Below, piece by piece: positions 17,551 through 25,993 of a stretch of 64,000 bases of DNA. Position numbers and translations under genes: made by a program. Origin of the DNA: Nonomuraea endophytica (GTDB taxonomy: Bacteria; Actinomycetota; Actinomycetes; Streptosporangiales; Streptosporangiaceae); NCBI RefSeq assembly GCF_014203235.1, contig NZ_JACHIN010000007.1:346560-410559 (forward strand), in the 5' to 3' direction. Numbering within the stretch: position 1 is the first letter of the stretch; each line of letters starts with the position of its first letter. The notes beneath the pieces are model-generated. The model was not told the DNA's origin, made no database searches, and saw only the letters and a list, made by a program, of their open reading frames with translations.

Positions 17551-18599
17551 GAGTGTTGTGCGAGCTTCTCCGCCGTTTCGGCGTCGATCAGGGCCTGGGT
17601 GACGGCGTTGAGCTCGCCGTCGAGGACCTGGTCGAGGTTATACGCCTTGAAGCCGACGCGGTGGTCGGAGATGCGGTTCTCCGGGTAGTTGTAGGTGCGG
17701 ATGCGCTCGGAGCGGTCGACGGTGCGGACCTGCGACTTGCGCTCGGCCTGCGCGGCGGCGTCGGCCTCCTCCTGGGCGATGGCCAGCAGGCGGGCGCGCA
17801 GGATGCGCAGCGCCGACTCCTTGTTCTGCAGCTGGCTCTTCTCGTTCTGGCAGGAGACGACCACGCCCGTGGGCACGTGGGTGATGCGCACCGCGGAGTC
17901 GGTGGTGTTGACGCTCTGGCCGCCGGGCCCGCTGGAGCGGTAGACGTCGATGCGCAGGTCGTTGGGGTCGATCTGGACGTCGACCTCCTCCGCCTCCGGG
18001 TAGATGAGCACGCCGGCGGCGCTGGTGTGGATCCGGCCCTGCGACTCGGTGGCGGGCACCCGCTGGACTCGGTGGACGCCGCCCTCGTACTTGAGCCTGG
18101 ACCACACGCCCTCGTCGCCCTTGGCCCGGATGCCGACGGTGACGTCCTTGTAGCCGCCGAGGTCGGAGTGCTGGGCCTCGATGACCTCGGTCTTCCAGCC
18201 CAGGCGCTCGGCGTAGCGCAGGTACATCCGCAGCAGGTCGCCGGCGAACAGCGCCGACTCCTCCCCGCCCTCGCCCGCCTTGATCTCCATGATGATGTCC
18301 TTGTCATCATTGGGATCGCGCGGGATGAGCAGGTGGCGGAGCTTCTCCTCCAGCTGCGGGATGCGGGCCGCGAGCTCCTCGGCCTCGGTCGCGAACGCCT
18401 CGTCCTCGCCGGCGAGCTCCTTGGCGGCGCTGAGGTCGTCGCGCACGCCCTCCAGCTCGCGGTAGGTGCCGACGATCGGGGTCAGGTGGCGGTAACGCTT
18501 GCCGAGCGTGCGGGCCTTGGACTGGTCAGCGTGCACGGCGGGATCGGCGAGCTGCGTCTCCAGCTCCGCGTACTCCTTGAGCAACTCGTCCAGATTCAC
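17547..18599 (-). CDS. prfA: Peptide chain release factor 1
   Basis: A 350-aa protein that terminates translation at UAA and UAG. It has the catalytic GGQ loop in SSGPGGQSVNTTDSAVR and the codon-recognition PAT in QRVPATESQGR, the RF1 rather than RF2 signature. Start codon GTG 18599, preceded by AAGGA. Confidence 0.96.
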   Translation of the reverse strand: MNLDELLKEYAELETQLADPAVHADQSKARTLGKRYRHLTPIVGTYRELEGVRDDLSAAKELAGEDEAFATEAEELAARIPQLEEKLRHLLIPRDPNDDKDIIMEIKAGEGGEESALFAGDLLRMYLRYAERLGWKTEVIEAQHSDLGGYKDVTVGIRAKGDEGVWSRLKYEGGVHRVQRVPATESQGRIHTSAAGVLIYPEAEEVDVQIDPNDLRIDVYRSSGPGGQSVNTTDSAVRITHVPTGVVVSCQNEKSQLQNKESALRILRARLLAIAQEEADAAAQAERKSQVRTVDRSERIRTYNYPENRISDHRVGFKAYNLDQVLDGELNAVTQALIDAETAEKLAQHS

Positions 18600-18641
18600 C
18601 GTGGGTCCTTATGTCGTCCGTGCCGGCCGTACCACCAAGAA

Positions 18642-18679
18642 CGCCGACCCGGCGCACCTGTGAGTGCGTCGGGCCGGCG
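18642..18679 (-). terminator. Hairpin between rpmE and prfA
   Basis: Positions 18642-18657 pair with 18664-18679, giving a 16-bp stem. On the minus-strand RNA it has one G-U wobble and one A-C mismatch, with a 6-base loop. It lies just after the rpmE stop. There is no U-run, so partial termination or processing between rpmE and prfA is likely. Confidence 0.6.
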
Positions 18680-18688
18680 TCAGGGGAG

Positions 18689-18907
18689 CTACTTGCTCTG
18701 GGCCTTCTTGCCGAAGCGCTGCTCGAAGCGCGCCACCCGGCCACCGGTGTCCAGGATCTTCTGCTTGCCCGTGTAGAACGGGTGGCAGGCCGAGCACACG
18801 TCGGCGTGGATGACGCCGTTCTTCGCGGTGCTGCGGGTCGTGAAGGAGTTGCCGCACGTGCAGGTCACCTGCGTCACGTGGTACTCCGGGTGGATGTCGC
18901 TCTTCAT
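18689..18907 (-). CDS. rpmE: 50S ribosomal protein L31, zinc form
   Basis: A 72-aa protein with the zinc-binding Cys set: CTCGNSF near residue 16 and VCSACHPFYTGKQK near residue 37, four Cys in total. That marks the zinc-containing paralogue, which is usually replaced by a Cys-free form under Zur control when zinc is short. Ends in a basic tail. A 241-bp gap separates it from the divergent secreted-protein gene. Confidence 0.95.
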   Translation of the reverse strand: MKSDIHPEYHVTQVTCTCGNSFTTRSTAKNGVIHADVCSACHPFYTGKQKILDTGGRVARFEQRFGKKAQSK

Positions 18908-19148
18908 GTGAGTCCTTTCGGGGTGCGGTCGCCGGGTCGCCTCAGCTGCTCTGCGCGCGGTCGCACACTGGATGTGGTGCGCGCGGCGGGAACCGGTACC
19001 GCTTCGGTTCAGCTACCAGTGTGCCAGACGTTGCAACCAACCCAGGCCACCAGGCATTCCCCGGATCTTGATGCCGAACTCACTCCTGTCACACTAGGCT
19101 CCCGCGCATCAATCATTAGTTTTCCTCCCATAAAGGACATCAAAAGAG

Positions 19149-20234
19149 ATGATGAGAAAGGTGCGGTTGCTCCTCGCGACCGCCACGGGGGCCGCCGTTC
19201 TCCTCGGAGGCGCCGGAATCACGGCCACGGCTGCCGGAGCCTCCACCTCCCTGACCGCCCGCACCGCGGCAGGGGACATCACGGGCGTCTCCGCCGGCAA
19301 CACCTACGTGCCGAGCGACGGAACCGTCCAGGCCGGCATCAACTTCACGGTCAAGGACCCGCTGGGCACCGACCCGAGCACGACGGTCCCGGCCAGCGTG
19401 ACCGCCGAGATCTCGCCGCCCGGCAAGGCCGCCCGTTCGGTGAACGTCTCCTACAGCCAGCCGTCCAAGGGGAGCGACGGCAAGCTGCCCACCTCGGCGG
19501 CCGGCACGGGATCGTTCAACATCTCCAGCGACGACCCGGCCGGCGACTGGTCGCTGACGTTCAAGGTCAGCCGCGGCGGATCGGTCAGCACCGACTCCTT
19601 CACCGTCAACGTGACGGGCAAGAAGGCGAGCATCAGCGCCTCGGTGTCGCCCGACCCCGTCAACCTCAAGAAGGGCCGCGAGGTCCAGGTCGACGTCAGC
19701 GCCAGGGTCAAGGACGCCGGCTCGGTCAGCGCCCGCCTCGTCAGCGACGACACCAGCGAGTACTACGACCTCGGCACCCTCAGCCAGGACGGCTACGGCG
19801 TCTACACCGGCAGCACGTACTTCAGCGACGACACCGAGCCCGGCGCGTGGACCCTGGAGGTGACCGCCACCCGGGGCAACGAGACGTTCAAGGGCCAGGT
19901 GGCCTTCACCGTCAACGAGCCCGAGGGCGGCGTCTCCAAGAAGGCCAAGTCCAAGGTCACCCTCTCCGTGCAGAAGAAGGGCACGAAGATCAAGGTGTAC
20001 GGCAAGGCCACCCGCGCCGGCAAGGCGTACAAGGGCAAGATGCTGGCCGTCTACTACAAGGCCAAGGGCGCCAAGGGCAAGTACAAGCGCATCGCGTGGG
20101 TGAAGACGGACTCCGCCGGCAAGTACAGCACCAAGGTCACGATCAAGAAGGACGGCTACGTCAAGGTGCGGCTCTCGGGCACCAGCAAGACCAGGAGCGC
20201 CTGGTCCCCGCAGAAGTTCGTGAACATCAAGTAG
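19149..20234 (+). CDS. Secreted beta-sandwich protein with basic C-terminal domain
   Basis: A 361-aa exported protein. Residues 1-31 form a signal peptide (RKVRLLLATATGAAVLLGG, then AASA-like cleavage near GASTS). About 40-250 consists of two Ig-like beta-sandwich segments rich in Ser, Thr, Val and Asp (AGNTYVPSDGTVQAGINF; KKASISASVSPDPVNLKKG). The last 100 residues are Lys-rich, with aromatic-containing strands (KKGTKIKVYGKATR, AVYYKAKGAKGKYKRIAWV), the form of the Ig-like wall-associated domains common in actinomycete exoproteins. Function unknown; wall or polymer binding is plausible. A second ATG at 19152 could also be used. An intrinsic terminator follows. Confidence 0.75.
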   Translation: MMRKVRLLLATATGAAVLLGGAGITATAAGASTSLTARTAAGDITGVSAGNTYVPSDGTVQAGINFTVKDPLGTDPSTTVPASVTAEISPPGKAARSVNVSYSQPSKGSDGKLPTSAAGTGSFNISSDDPAGDWSLTFKVSRGGSVSTDSFTVNVTGKKASISASVSPDPVNLKKGREVQVDVSARVKDAGSVSARLVSDDTSEYYDLGTLSQDGYGVYTGSTYFSDDTEPGAWTLEVTATRGNETFKGQVAFTVNEPEGGVSKKAKSKVTLSVQKKGTKIKVYGKATRAGKAYKGKMLAVYYKAKGAKGKYKRIAWVKTDSAGKYSTKVTIKKDGYVKVRLSGTSKTRSAWSPQKFVNIK

Positions 20235-20251
20235 TAGCCCGCGTCTGACCC

Positions 20252-20279
20252 CGGCCCGCGCCCTCTAAGGCGCGGGCCG
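20252..20279. terminator. Bidirectional intrinsic terminator
   Basis: CGGCCCGCGCC (20252-20262) and GGCGCGGGCCG (20269-20279) form a perfect 11-bp stem with a CTCTAA loop followed by TTT. It sits between the convergent secreted-protein gene and the response regulator gene and probably serves both. Confidence 0.8.
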
Positions 20280-20281
20280 TT

Positions 20282-20917
20282 TCAGCGCCCGAGGTAGGCC
20301 AGCACCGCCAGCACCCGGCGATGGTCGTCGGGCGCCTGGCCGAGCGAGAGCTTGCCGAAGATGCCGGAGATGTGCTTCTCCACGGCCCCTTCCTTGACCG
20401 AGAGCCGGGCCGCGATGGCGGTGTTGGAGCGTCCCTCCGCCATGAGCGCCAGGACCTCGCGCTCGCGCGGCGACAGCGTGTCCATCGCGGTGCCCCTGCG
20501 CTGCCTGCCCAGCAGTTGCAGCACCACCTCGGGGTCGATGACCGTGCCGCCCTCCGCGACCTGCCGCACCACCGCCAGGAACTCGGCCACGTCGGAGATC
20601 CGCTCCTTCAGCAGGTAGCCCACGCCGGGGCCGATGAGCTCGGCCGCGTAGCGCTCCTCGACGTACTGCGACAGCACCAGGATCGGGAAGTCCGGCCGCC
20701 GCGCCCGCACGTCGAGGGCGGCGCGCAGTCCCTCGTCGGTGTTGCTCGGCGGCATGCGCACGTCCACGATCGCCAGGTCGGGCAGGTGGCGTTCGACCGC
20801 GCCGATCAGCGAAGGCCCGTCGCCCACCGCTTCGGCCGTCTCGATGCCGCCGTCGGCCAGCAGGCGGGCCAGGCCCTCACGCAGCAGCACCGAGTCCTCG
20901 GCGATCACCACTCGCAT
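20282..20917 (-). CDS. NarL-family response regulator
   Basis: A 211-aa two-domain regulator. The receiver starts MRVVIAEDSVLLREGL, with the phosphorylated Asp in AIVDVRMPP (residue 52) and Lys in YLLKERI. The C-terminal LuxR-type HTH shows LSPREREVLALMAEGRSN and VKEGAVEKHISGIFGKL. ATG 20917 is preferred by similarity; an in-frame GTG at 20938 would overlap the kinase gene. Partner of the adjacent histidine kinase. Confidence 0.92.
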   Translation of the reverse strand: MRVVIAEDSVLLREGLARLLADGGIETAEAVGDGPSLIGAVERHLPDLAIVDVRMPPSNTDEGLRAALDVRARRPDFPILVLSQYVEERYAAELIGPGVGYLLKERISDVAEFLAVVRQVAEGGTVIDPEVVLQLLGRQRRGTAMDTLSPREREVLALMAEGRSNTAIAARLSVKEGAVEKHISGIFGKLSLGQAPDDHRRVLAVLAYLGR

Positions 20918-20927
20918 GCGCCCATGA

Positions 20928-22196
20928 CTACCACTCACACGGCAGTTCCGCGCGCACCAGCGTGGGACCGCCCACCGGACTGCTCAGCACGAGCACGCCG
21001 TCGATGGTCGCCGCCCGGTCGGCCAGCCCCGCCAGGCCGCCGCCGTGGCGCATGGTCGCGCCGCCGACGCCGTTGTCCCAGACCTCGACGGTGACCATCT
21101 GGCCGGCGCGTACCACCCGCACCGACGCCTCCGTGGCCACCGCGTGCTTGGACATGTTGGCCAGCGACTCGGCCACGATGTAGTAGGCGATGCTCTCCAC
21201 CGCCGCAGGAGGCCGCTCGCCGACGTCCACGACCGCGTCGACCCCGATCGGCGCCCGCGCGGCAAGAGCCGACAGGGCGGCGTCCAGCCCCCGGTCGGTG
21301 AGGATCGCCGGATGGATGCCGCGCGCCAGGTCGCGCAGCTCGGCGATCGCGGCCCTGGTGCCCGTGTGGGCCTGCGCGATCAGCTCCTTGGCCTGCTCCG
21401 GGTCGTCGTCCAGCTTGGTGCGCGCCCGTCCCAGGTCCATGGCGACCGACAGCAGCAGCAGTTGCGCCCCGTCGTGCAGGTCGCGCTCGATCCGGCGCCG
21501 CTCCGCCTCGGCCGCGTCGATGCCCCTGGCCCGGCTGGCCCGCAGCCGCTCCTCCTCGCCGCCGCCCAGCAGCGCCGCCGCGAGCGTCCCGTGCAGCAGA
21601 CTCAGCCCGCGCACCGCGTACGCCAGCACGACCACCATCACGAACCCCGCCAGAACGGCCAGCGCCCGCTCCAATGGCGTGTTCACCACAAAGGCGGCAC
21701 CGATCATCAGCGCTTCCCGGAAAGGCGCGAGAATCAACGCGACGGACATGCTCCCGAGCACCATCAGGACGACGAACTCCAGCAGGCTCAGCGGCGCGAG
21801 CAGGATCAGATACCCCAGATCCCGCCAGGTGGCCGGATCCCGGAACAGCCACTTGAGATGGTTCATGACGCCCCGCTCGGGCCGCCGCCGATAGGGATCC
21901 CGGATCCGCACCCCGAACGCCAGCCACAGCAGCCGCCGCTCCAGCATCGCCGCCCCACGCCAGGCGACCACCGTCACCAGCAACAACGGGAACCCGACCC
22001 AGACCACCATCATGACCAGAGAGATCGTGCTCCCGAACGCCACGACCAAGAACCAGGTCAACCCGAAGAACAGACTCACCAGCAGATACGGCACCGCCCG
22101 CCAGGTACGCGGATCGACCACGACCCCGACCGGCCCCATGGGCCCCCACGGCACCCGCTCACGCAACGGCACCCGCTCACGCAACCCCACATCCAC
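20928..22196 (-). CDS. Sensor histidine kinase, NarL/DesK type with N-terminal membrane sensor domain
   Basis: A 422-aa protein. Four or more membrane helices in two pairs (about 35-80 and 125-200) make up an actinobacterial membrane sensor module of the kind that often carries the label 'putative sensor'. HisKA_3 follows with the phospho-acceptor His in ERDLHDGAQLLLLSVAM (residue 241), then an HATPase with VAESLANMSKHA (N box) and DNGVGGATMRHGGGLAGL. The N-terminus has a short VPLRERVP duplication. Start GTG 22196. The signal is unknown; kinases of this type often sense cell-envelope stress. Confidence 0.88.
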   Translation of the reverse strand: MDVGLRERVPLRERVPWGPMGPVGVVVDPRTWRAVPYLLVSLFFGLTWFLVVAFGSTISLVMMVVWVGFPLLLVTVVAWRGAAMLERRLLWLAFGVRIRDPYRRRPERGVMNHLKWLFRDPATWRDLGYLILLAPLSLLEFVVLMVLGSMSVALILAPFREALMIGAAFVVNTPLERALAVLAGFVMVVVLAYAVRGLSLLHGTLAAALLGGGEEERLRASRARGIDAAEAERRRIERDLHDGAQLLLLSVAMDLGRARTKLDDDPEQAKELIAQAHTGTRAAIAELRDLARGIHPAILTDRGLDAALSALAARAPIGVDAVVDVGERPPAAVESIAYYIVAESLANMSKHAVATEASVRVVRAGQMVTVEVWDNGVGGATMRHGGGLAGLADRAATIDGVLVLSSPVGGPTLVRAELPCEW

Positions 22197-22433
22197 GGTT
22201 CCAGCGTGCCCGCGACGACGACATCCGTGAATGCCGTTGGCGCCCGCTTCAAGGTGGGGTTAACCCCCCTATCGACCGAAACCCCGGGGCCGGGACCATG
22301 GCGCTGGCCAACGTGCCTTGTGGCGGCGGGGGTGGGAGTGCGGCGTCGGCCGCACGGTTGCGGCGGCGCGCCGACGACGGCGGGCGGTGGTCTTGGCGGC
22401 TGCGCCGTCACGACAAAAGCACCGAAAGCAAAA

Positions 22434-22460
22434 GGGCGGCGGGAAAGATCCCCGCCGCCC
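22434..22460 (-). terminator. Intrinsic terminator of rho
   Basis: GGGCGGCGGG (22434-22443) and CCCGCCGCCC (22451-22460) form a perfect 10-bp stem with a 7-base loop, followed on the minus strand by TTTTGCTTT. It lies 18 bases after the rho stop. A Rho-independent end for the rho mRNA itself makes sense. The rest of 22197-22433 shows no gene. Confidence 0.88.
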
Positions 22461-22477
22461 TCAAACAAGACCGCGAG

Positions 22478-24589
22478 CTAGTCGCGGTCGTTGCTCACGG
22501 TGGTCTTCTGGACCTGGAGGAGGAACTCCGCGTTGGACTTCGTCTCCTTCATCTTCTCCAGAAGCAGCTCCAGCGCCTGCTGCATGTCGAGCGCGTGGAG
22601 CACCCGGCGCAGCTTCCAGACGATCTGCAGTTCGTCCTTGGCCATCAGGATCTCTTCCTTACGGGTGCTGGACGCGTCGACGTCCACCGCGGGGAAGATG
22701 CGCTTGTCGGCCAGGGAGCGGCTGAGCTTGAGCTCCATGTTGCCGGTGCCCTTGAACTCCTCGAAGATGACCTCGTCCATCTTGGACCCGGTCTCGACCA
22801 GGGCCGTGGCGAGGATCGTCAGCGAGCCGCCGTTCTCGATGTTGCGGGCGGCGCCGAAGAAGCGCTTGGGCGGGTAGAGCGCGGTGGAGTCGACACCACC
22901 GGACAGGATGCGGCCCGACGCGGGGGCGGCCAGGTTGTAGGCACGGCCGAGACGGGTGATCGAGTCCAGCAGCACGACCACGTCGTGGCCCAGCTCCACC
23001 AGGCGCTTGGCGCGCTCGATGGCGAGCTCGGCGACGGTGGTGTGGTCCTCGGCGGGACGGTCGAAGGTGGAGTGGATGACCTCACCCTTGACCGAGCGCT
23101 GCATGTCGGTGACTTCTTCGGGACGCTCGTCCACGAGCACGACCATGAGGTGGCACTCGGGGTTGTTGCGGGTGATCGAGTTGGCGATCGCCTGCAGCAC
23201 CATCGTCTTACCGGCCTTCGGCGGCGAGACGATGAGGCCGCGCTGGCCCTTGCCGATCGGCGAGACCAGGTCGATGATCCTGGTCGTCATGATGTTCGGC
23301 TCGGTCTCCAGGCGCAGGCGGTCCTGCGGGTAGAGCGGCGTCAGCTTGTTGAAGTCCGGACGGCTGCGCGCCTGCTCCGGGTCCATGCCGTTGACGGTGT
23401 CGAGGCGGACCAGGGCGTTGAACTTCTCGCGCCGCTCGCCGTCGCGCGGCTGCCGGACGGCGCCGGTGACGACGTCGCCCTTGCGCAGGCCGTTGCGGCG
23501 GATCTGGGCCAGCGACACGTAGACGTCGTTGGAGCCCGGCAGATAGCCGCTCGTCCGCACGAAGGCGTAGTTGTCGAGGATGTCCAGGATGCCGGCGATC
23601 GGGATGAGCACGTCGTCGTCGCCGATGACCGGCTCGTTGCTGTCGAAGCGGTCGCGGCCACGGCCACGGTTGCGCTCACGGAAGCGGCCACGCCGTCCGC
23701 GCCCGCGCTCGTCGTCGTCCGCTCCGCCGCGCGGGTCGCCACCGCGGGGGTCGCCGCCACGCTGGTCTCCGCCACGGGGGTCGCCGCCGCGGGGGTCATT
23801 GCCGCGGGGCTCGTTGCCGCGCTGGTCGTTGCCGCGCTGGTCACCGCGGTTGCCCGCGTCCACCGCGCGCTGGTCGGCACGGCCGCCTTCGCCACGGTCG
23901 TTCCCCGCACGCTCGCCACGGTCGCCGCCGCGCTCGCCACGGTCACCGCGGTCGGAGCTGCGGTCCCCACGGTCGCCACGGTCGCCCACGCGGTCGCCGC
24001 GGTCACGGCGCTCGCCGCGGGTGCGGCGCTCACGGCGGCTCTCCCGGTCGCCGCGGTCACCGCGGTCGCCACGGGAGTCCACCTGGGAGTCGCTCTGTAC
24101 GGCCTCGGCGGCCGGCTGCTGCTGCTCCACCACGGCGGGAGCAGCGGCCACGACCGGCTCGACGGGTGCGGCGGCGGCCACCGGCTCGGGGGCCGTGACC
24201 ACCGGCTCTGCTACGGGTGCGCTGGTCTCCTCGGTGCTCTTGGCCCGGGAACGTTCCCTCCTCGCGCGGGTGGGCCGCTCGGCGGCGGGCGCCTCGGCCA
24301 CGGCCGCCGGAGCCTCCGCGACGGGCGGAGCCGCCGGGGCGCTGTCACCGGAACCGCCACCCTGCTTCTCCTGGATGGCCGCGATCAGCTGGCTCTTCCG
24401 CATGCGTCCGGTCCCGCTGATGCCGAGCTCGGCAGCGATCTTCTGCAGCTCGGGCAGCACCTTGGCGGACAGGCCGGTGCCGGAGCGACGCGCACGCGGC
24501 TTGGCCGCGGCACGAGTGGGGGTGTCGCCGGACGCGGGCTGCGCAGACGCGCCCGATGCGTCGGAGAGGAGTTCGGTGGTGTCGCTCAA
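22478..24589 (-). CDS. rho: Transcription termination factor Rho, actinobacterial long form
   Basis: A 703-aa hexameric RNA helicase. A SAP-like N-terminus (LSAKVLPELQKIAAELGI ... RMRKSQLIAAIQEKQ) is followed by an inserted domain of about 280 residues, first Ala/Pro/Val-rich and then dominated by GDRGDR-, RGERR- and RGGDPRGG-type repeats (about residues 185-315). Then come the RNA-binding cold-shock fold and the ATPase core with Walker A PPKAGKTMVLQAI (near 456). The repeat region is the RNA-binding, phase-separation-prone insert typical of actinobacterial Rho, and it is long here. The start is TTG 24589 with AAGGA upstream. Leader and terminator are described separately. Confidence 0.95.
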   Translation of the reverse strand: MSDTTELLSDASGASAQPASGDTPTRAAAKPRARRSGTGLSAKVLPELQKIAAELGISGTGRMRKSQLIAAIQEKQGGGSGDSAPAAPPVAEAPAAVAEAPAAERPTRARRERSRAKSTEETSAPVAEPVVTAPEPVAAAAPVEPVVAAAPAVVEQQQPAAEAVQSDSQVDSRGDRGDRGDRESRRERRTRGERRDRGDRVGDRGDRGDRSSDRGDRGERGGDRGERAGNDRGEGGRADQRAVDAGNRGDQRGNDQRGNEPRGNDPRGGDPRGGDQRGGDPRGGDPRGGADDDERGRGRRGRFRERNRGRGRDRFDSNEPVIGDDDVLIPIAGILDILDNYAFVRTSGYLPGSNDVYVSLAQIRRNGLRKGDVVTGAVRQPRDGERREKFNALVRLDTVNGMDPEQARSRPDFNKLTPLYPQDRLRLETEPNIMTTRIIDLVSPIGKGQRGLIVSPPKAGKTMVLQAIANSITRNNPECHLMVVLVDERPEEVTDMQRSVKGEVIHSTFDRPAEDHTTVAELAIERAKRLVELGHDVVVLLDSITRLGRAYNLAAPASGRILSGGVDSTALYPPKRFFGAARNIENGGSLTILATALVETGSKMDEVIFEEFKGTGNMELKLSRSLADKRIFPAVDVDASSTRKEEILMAKDELQIVWKLRRVLHALDMQQALELLLEKMKETKSNAEFLLQVQKTTVSNDRD

Positions 24590-25046
24590 CTAAAAGGTCC
24601 TTCCCAGGGGTCGGGCGCCGGCTTTGCTGTACCGGGCGTCCCGGAGGTGCTGTCGATCCGGCGGGACAGACCGGGTCGGGATGCACGCTGCGATCTTCGG
24701 CCGCCGCGCAGGTCGGCCGCCACGATTGGGGAGGGGTTCGTCCAGGCCGCCACAGGACGGTGGCGCATGGAGGACACCCCCCAGATTGCTGTCGCCAGCC
24801 AGATGTCGAGGTGATTCGAACGCGCAGATCCCCATAGTCGTCGTCTCGTGGTGAACCAACCGGGTGTAGGTCCATGGGAGACGCCGGGTTCCGGGGAGAC
24901 AGCCGCGCTGCCCACGCCTCGCGACGTGCAGCATGAAGCAGCGATGTGTGGCTGACAAGCACGCACCCACCAAGGGGGCATCTGGTGCGGCTATCAGCCT
25001 AACATCACCAGCGCACACGGCTATTCCCTGAAGGTCTAAAGAGGCA
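24590..25046. other. 457-bp intergenic region, probable rho leader
   Basis: No credible gene. It lies between the thrB stop and the TTG start of rho, both on the minus strand. A possible -10 element (TAGGCT on the minus strand, 24996-25001) has no good -35 match. The length leaves room for a long 5' UTR, consistent with autoregulation of rho known in other bacteria, but I see no defined attenuator hairpin. Confidence 0.45.
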
Positions 25047-25967
25047 TCAGCGTGTCTCGGGGAACTGAACGTTCGCACCATCCGGGTCGACGTCCATTAG
25101 CTGGATGTGCCAGTCATTACCCACTTCTGGCGCGATCAAATCCTGCGTATCCGGTGTGGAAAACGCAAGAACCGTGGGGCCCGCTCCCGAAACGACCGCG
25201 GGCACGCCCACCGCACGCAGACGTTCTACCAGATCCGCGCTGTCGCGCATCGCAGGCGCGCGGTATTTCTGGTGGAGACGATCTTCCGTGGCGGCGAGCA
25301 GCAGCTCACTCTCCGGACGCAGGGTGAGCGCGGCGATCAGCAGCGCGGCCCGGCCGGCGTTGAAGGAAGCGTCCTTGTGGGGCACGTCCTTCGGGAGCAG
25401 CCCTCGAGCGGTCTCCGTGGACACCCGTGCCGATGGGACGAGCACGACCGGACGGATTCTCGCATCGGGGGTGACTTTCACCATATGCGGTGACCCCCCA
25501 TGGTCGGTCCACGAAATCGTGAGATTTCCGGCCAAACATGGGGCGACGTTGTCCGGGTGCCCCTCCATCTCCGTGGCCAGGGCGAACACCTCGTCGTCCG
25601 ACAGCGTCCGCGCGCCCTCAGGCGATGTTCGCTGAGAGCCGAGAGCGCGCGCGGCGAGGATGCCCGCGCAGATGGCCGCCGACGACGATCCCAGCCCCCG
25701 CGCGTGCGGGATGCGGTTACGGCAGAGCAGCCGGATGCCGGAGGGCTGCTCCATACCCATCCGGTCGAACGTCTTGCGCATCGCCTTGACGACCAGATGG
25801 CCCTCGCCGAGGTCGAGCTCGCCCTCCCCCTGGCCTTCCACGGTGACCTGGACCTGGTCTCCGGTGAGTTCTGCCTCGACCTCGTCGTACATGCCGAGCG
25901 CGAGGCCGAGCGTGTCGAAGCCGGGACCGAGGTTCGCGGAGGTCGCGGGCACGCGAACAGTGATCAA
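25047..25967 (-). CDS. thrB: Homoserine kinase
   Basis: A 306-aa GHMP-family kinase that phosphorylates homoserine, the second-last step to threonine. The ATP-binding loop is HARGLGSSSAAICAGILAA. The N-terminus (VRVPATSANLGPGFDTLGLA) and a C-terminal VVSGAGPTVLAF are also diagnostic. I chose TTG 25967 because the family signature begins right there and GAGGG lies upstream. The frame is open far upstream through thrC in another frame, which is not real. It lies 26 bases after thrC. Confidence 0.93.
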   Translation of the reverse strand: MITVRVPATSANLGPGFDTLGLALGMYDEVEAELTGDQVQVTVEGQGEGELDLGEGHLVVKAMRKTFDRMGMEQPSGIRLLCRNRIPHARGLGSSSAAICAGILAARALGSQRTSPEGARTLSDDEVFALATEMEGHPDNVAPCLAGNLTISWTDHGGSPHMVKVTPDARIRPVVLVPSARVSTETARGLLPKDVPHKDASFNAGRAALLIAALTLRPESELLLAATEDRLHQKYRAPAMRDSADLVERLRAVGVPAVVSGAGPTVLAFSTPDTQDLIAPEVGNDWHIQLMDVDPDGANVQFPETR

Positions 25968-25993
25968 TGTGTTGTTTCCCTCAGATCGCGTGG

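Noticed and set aside
22298..24814. Long open frame antisense to rho, 838 codons
   Set aside because: It mirrors the repeat-rich rho gene on the other strand; composition is a shadow of GC-biased codons and no domain is visible.
24590..25046. Leader peptide or attenuator for rho or thr genes
   Set aside because: No short frame with repeated Thr/Ile codons and no mutually exclusive hairpins could be defined.
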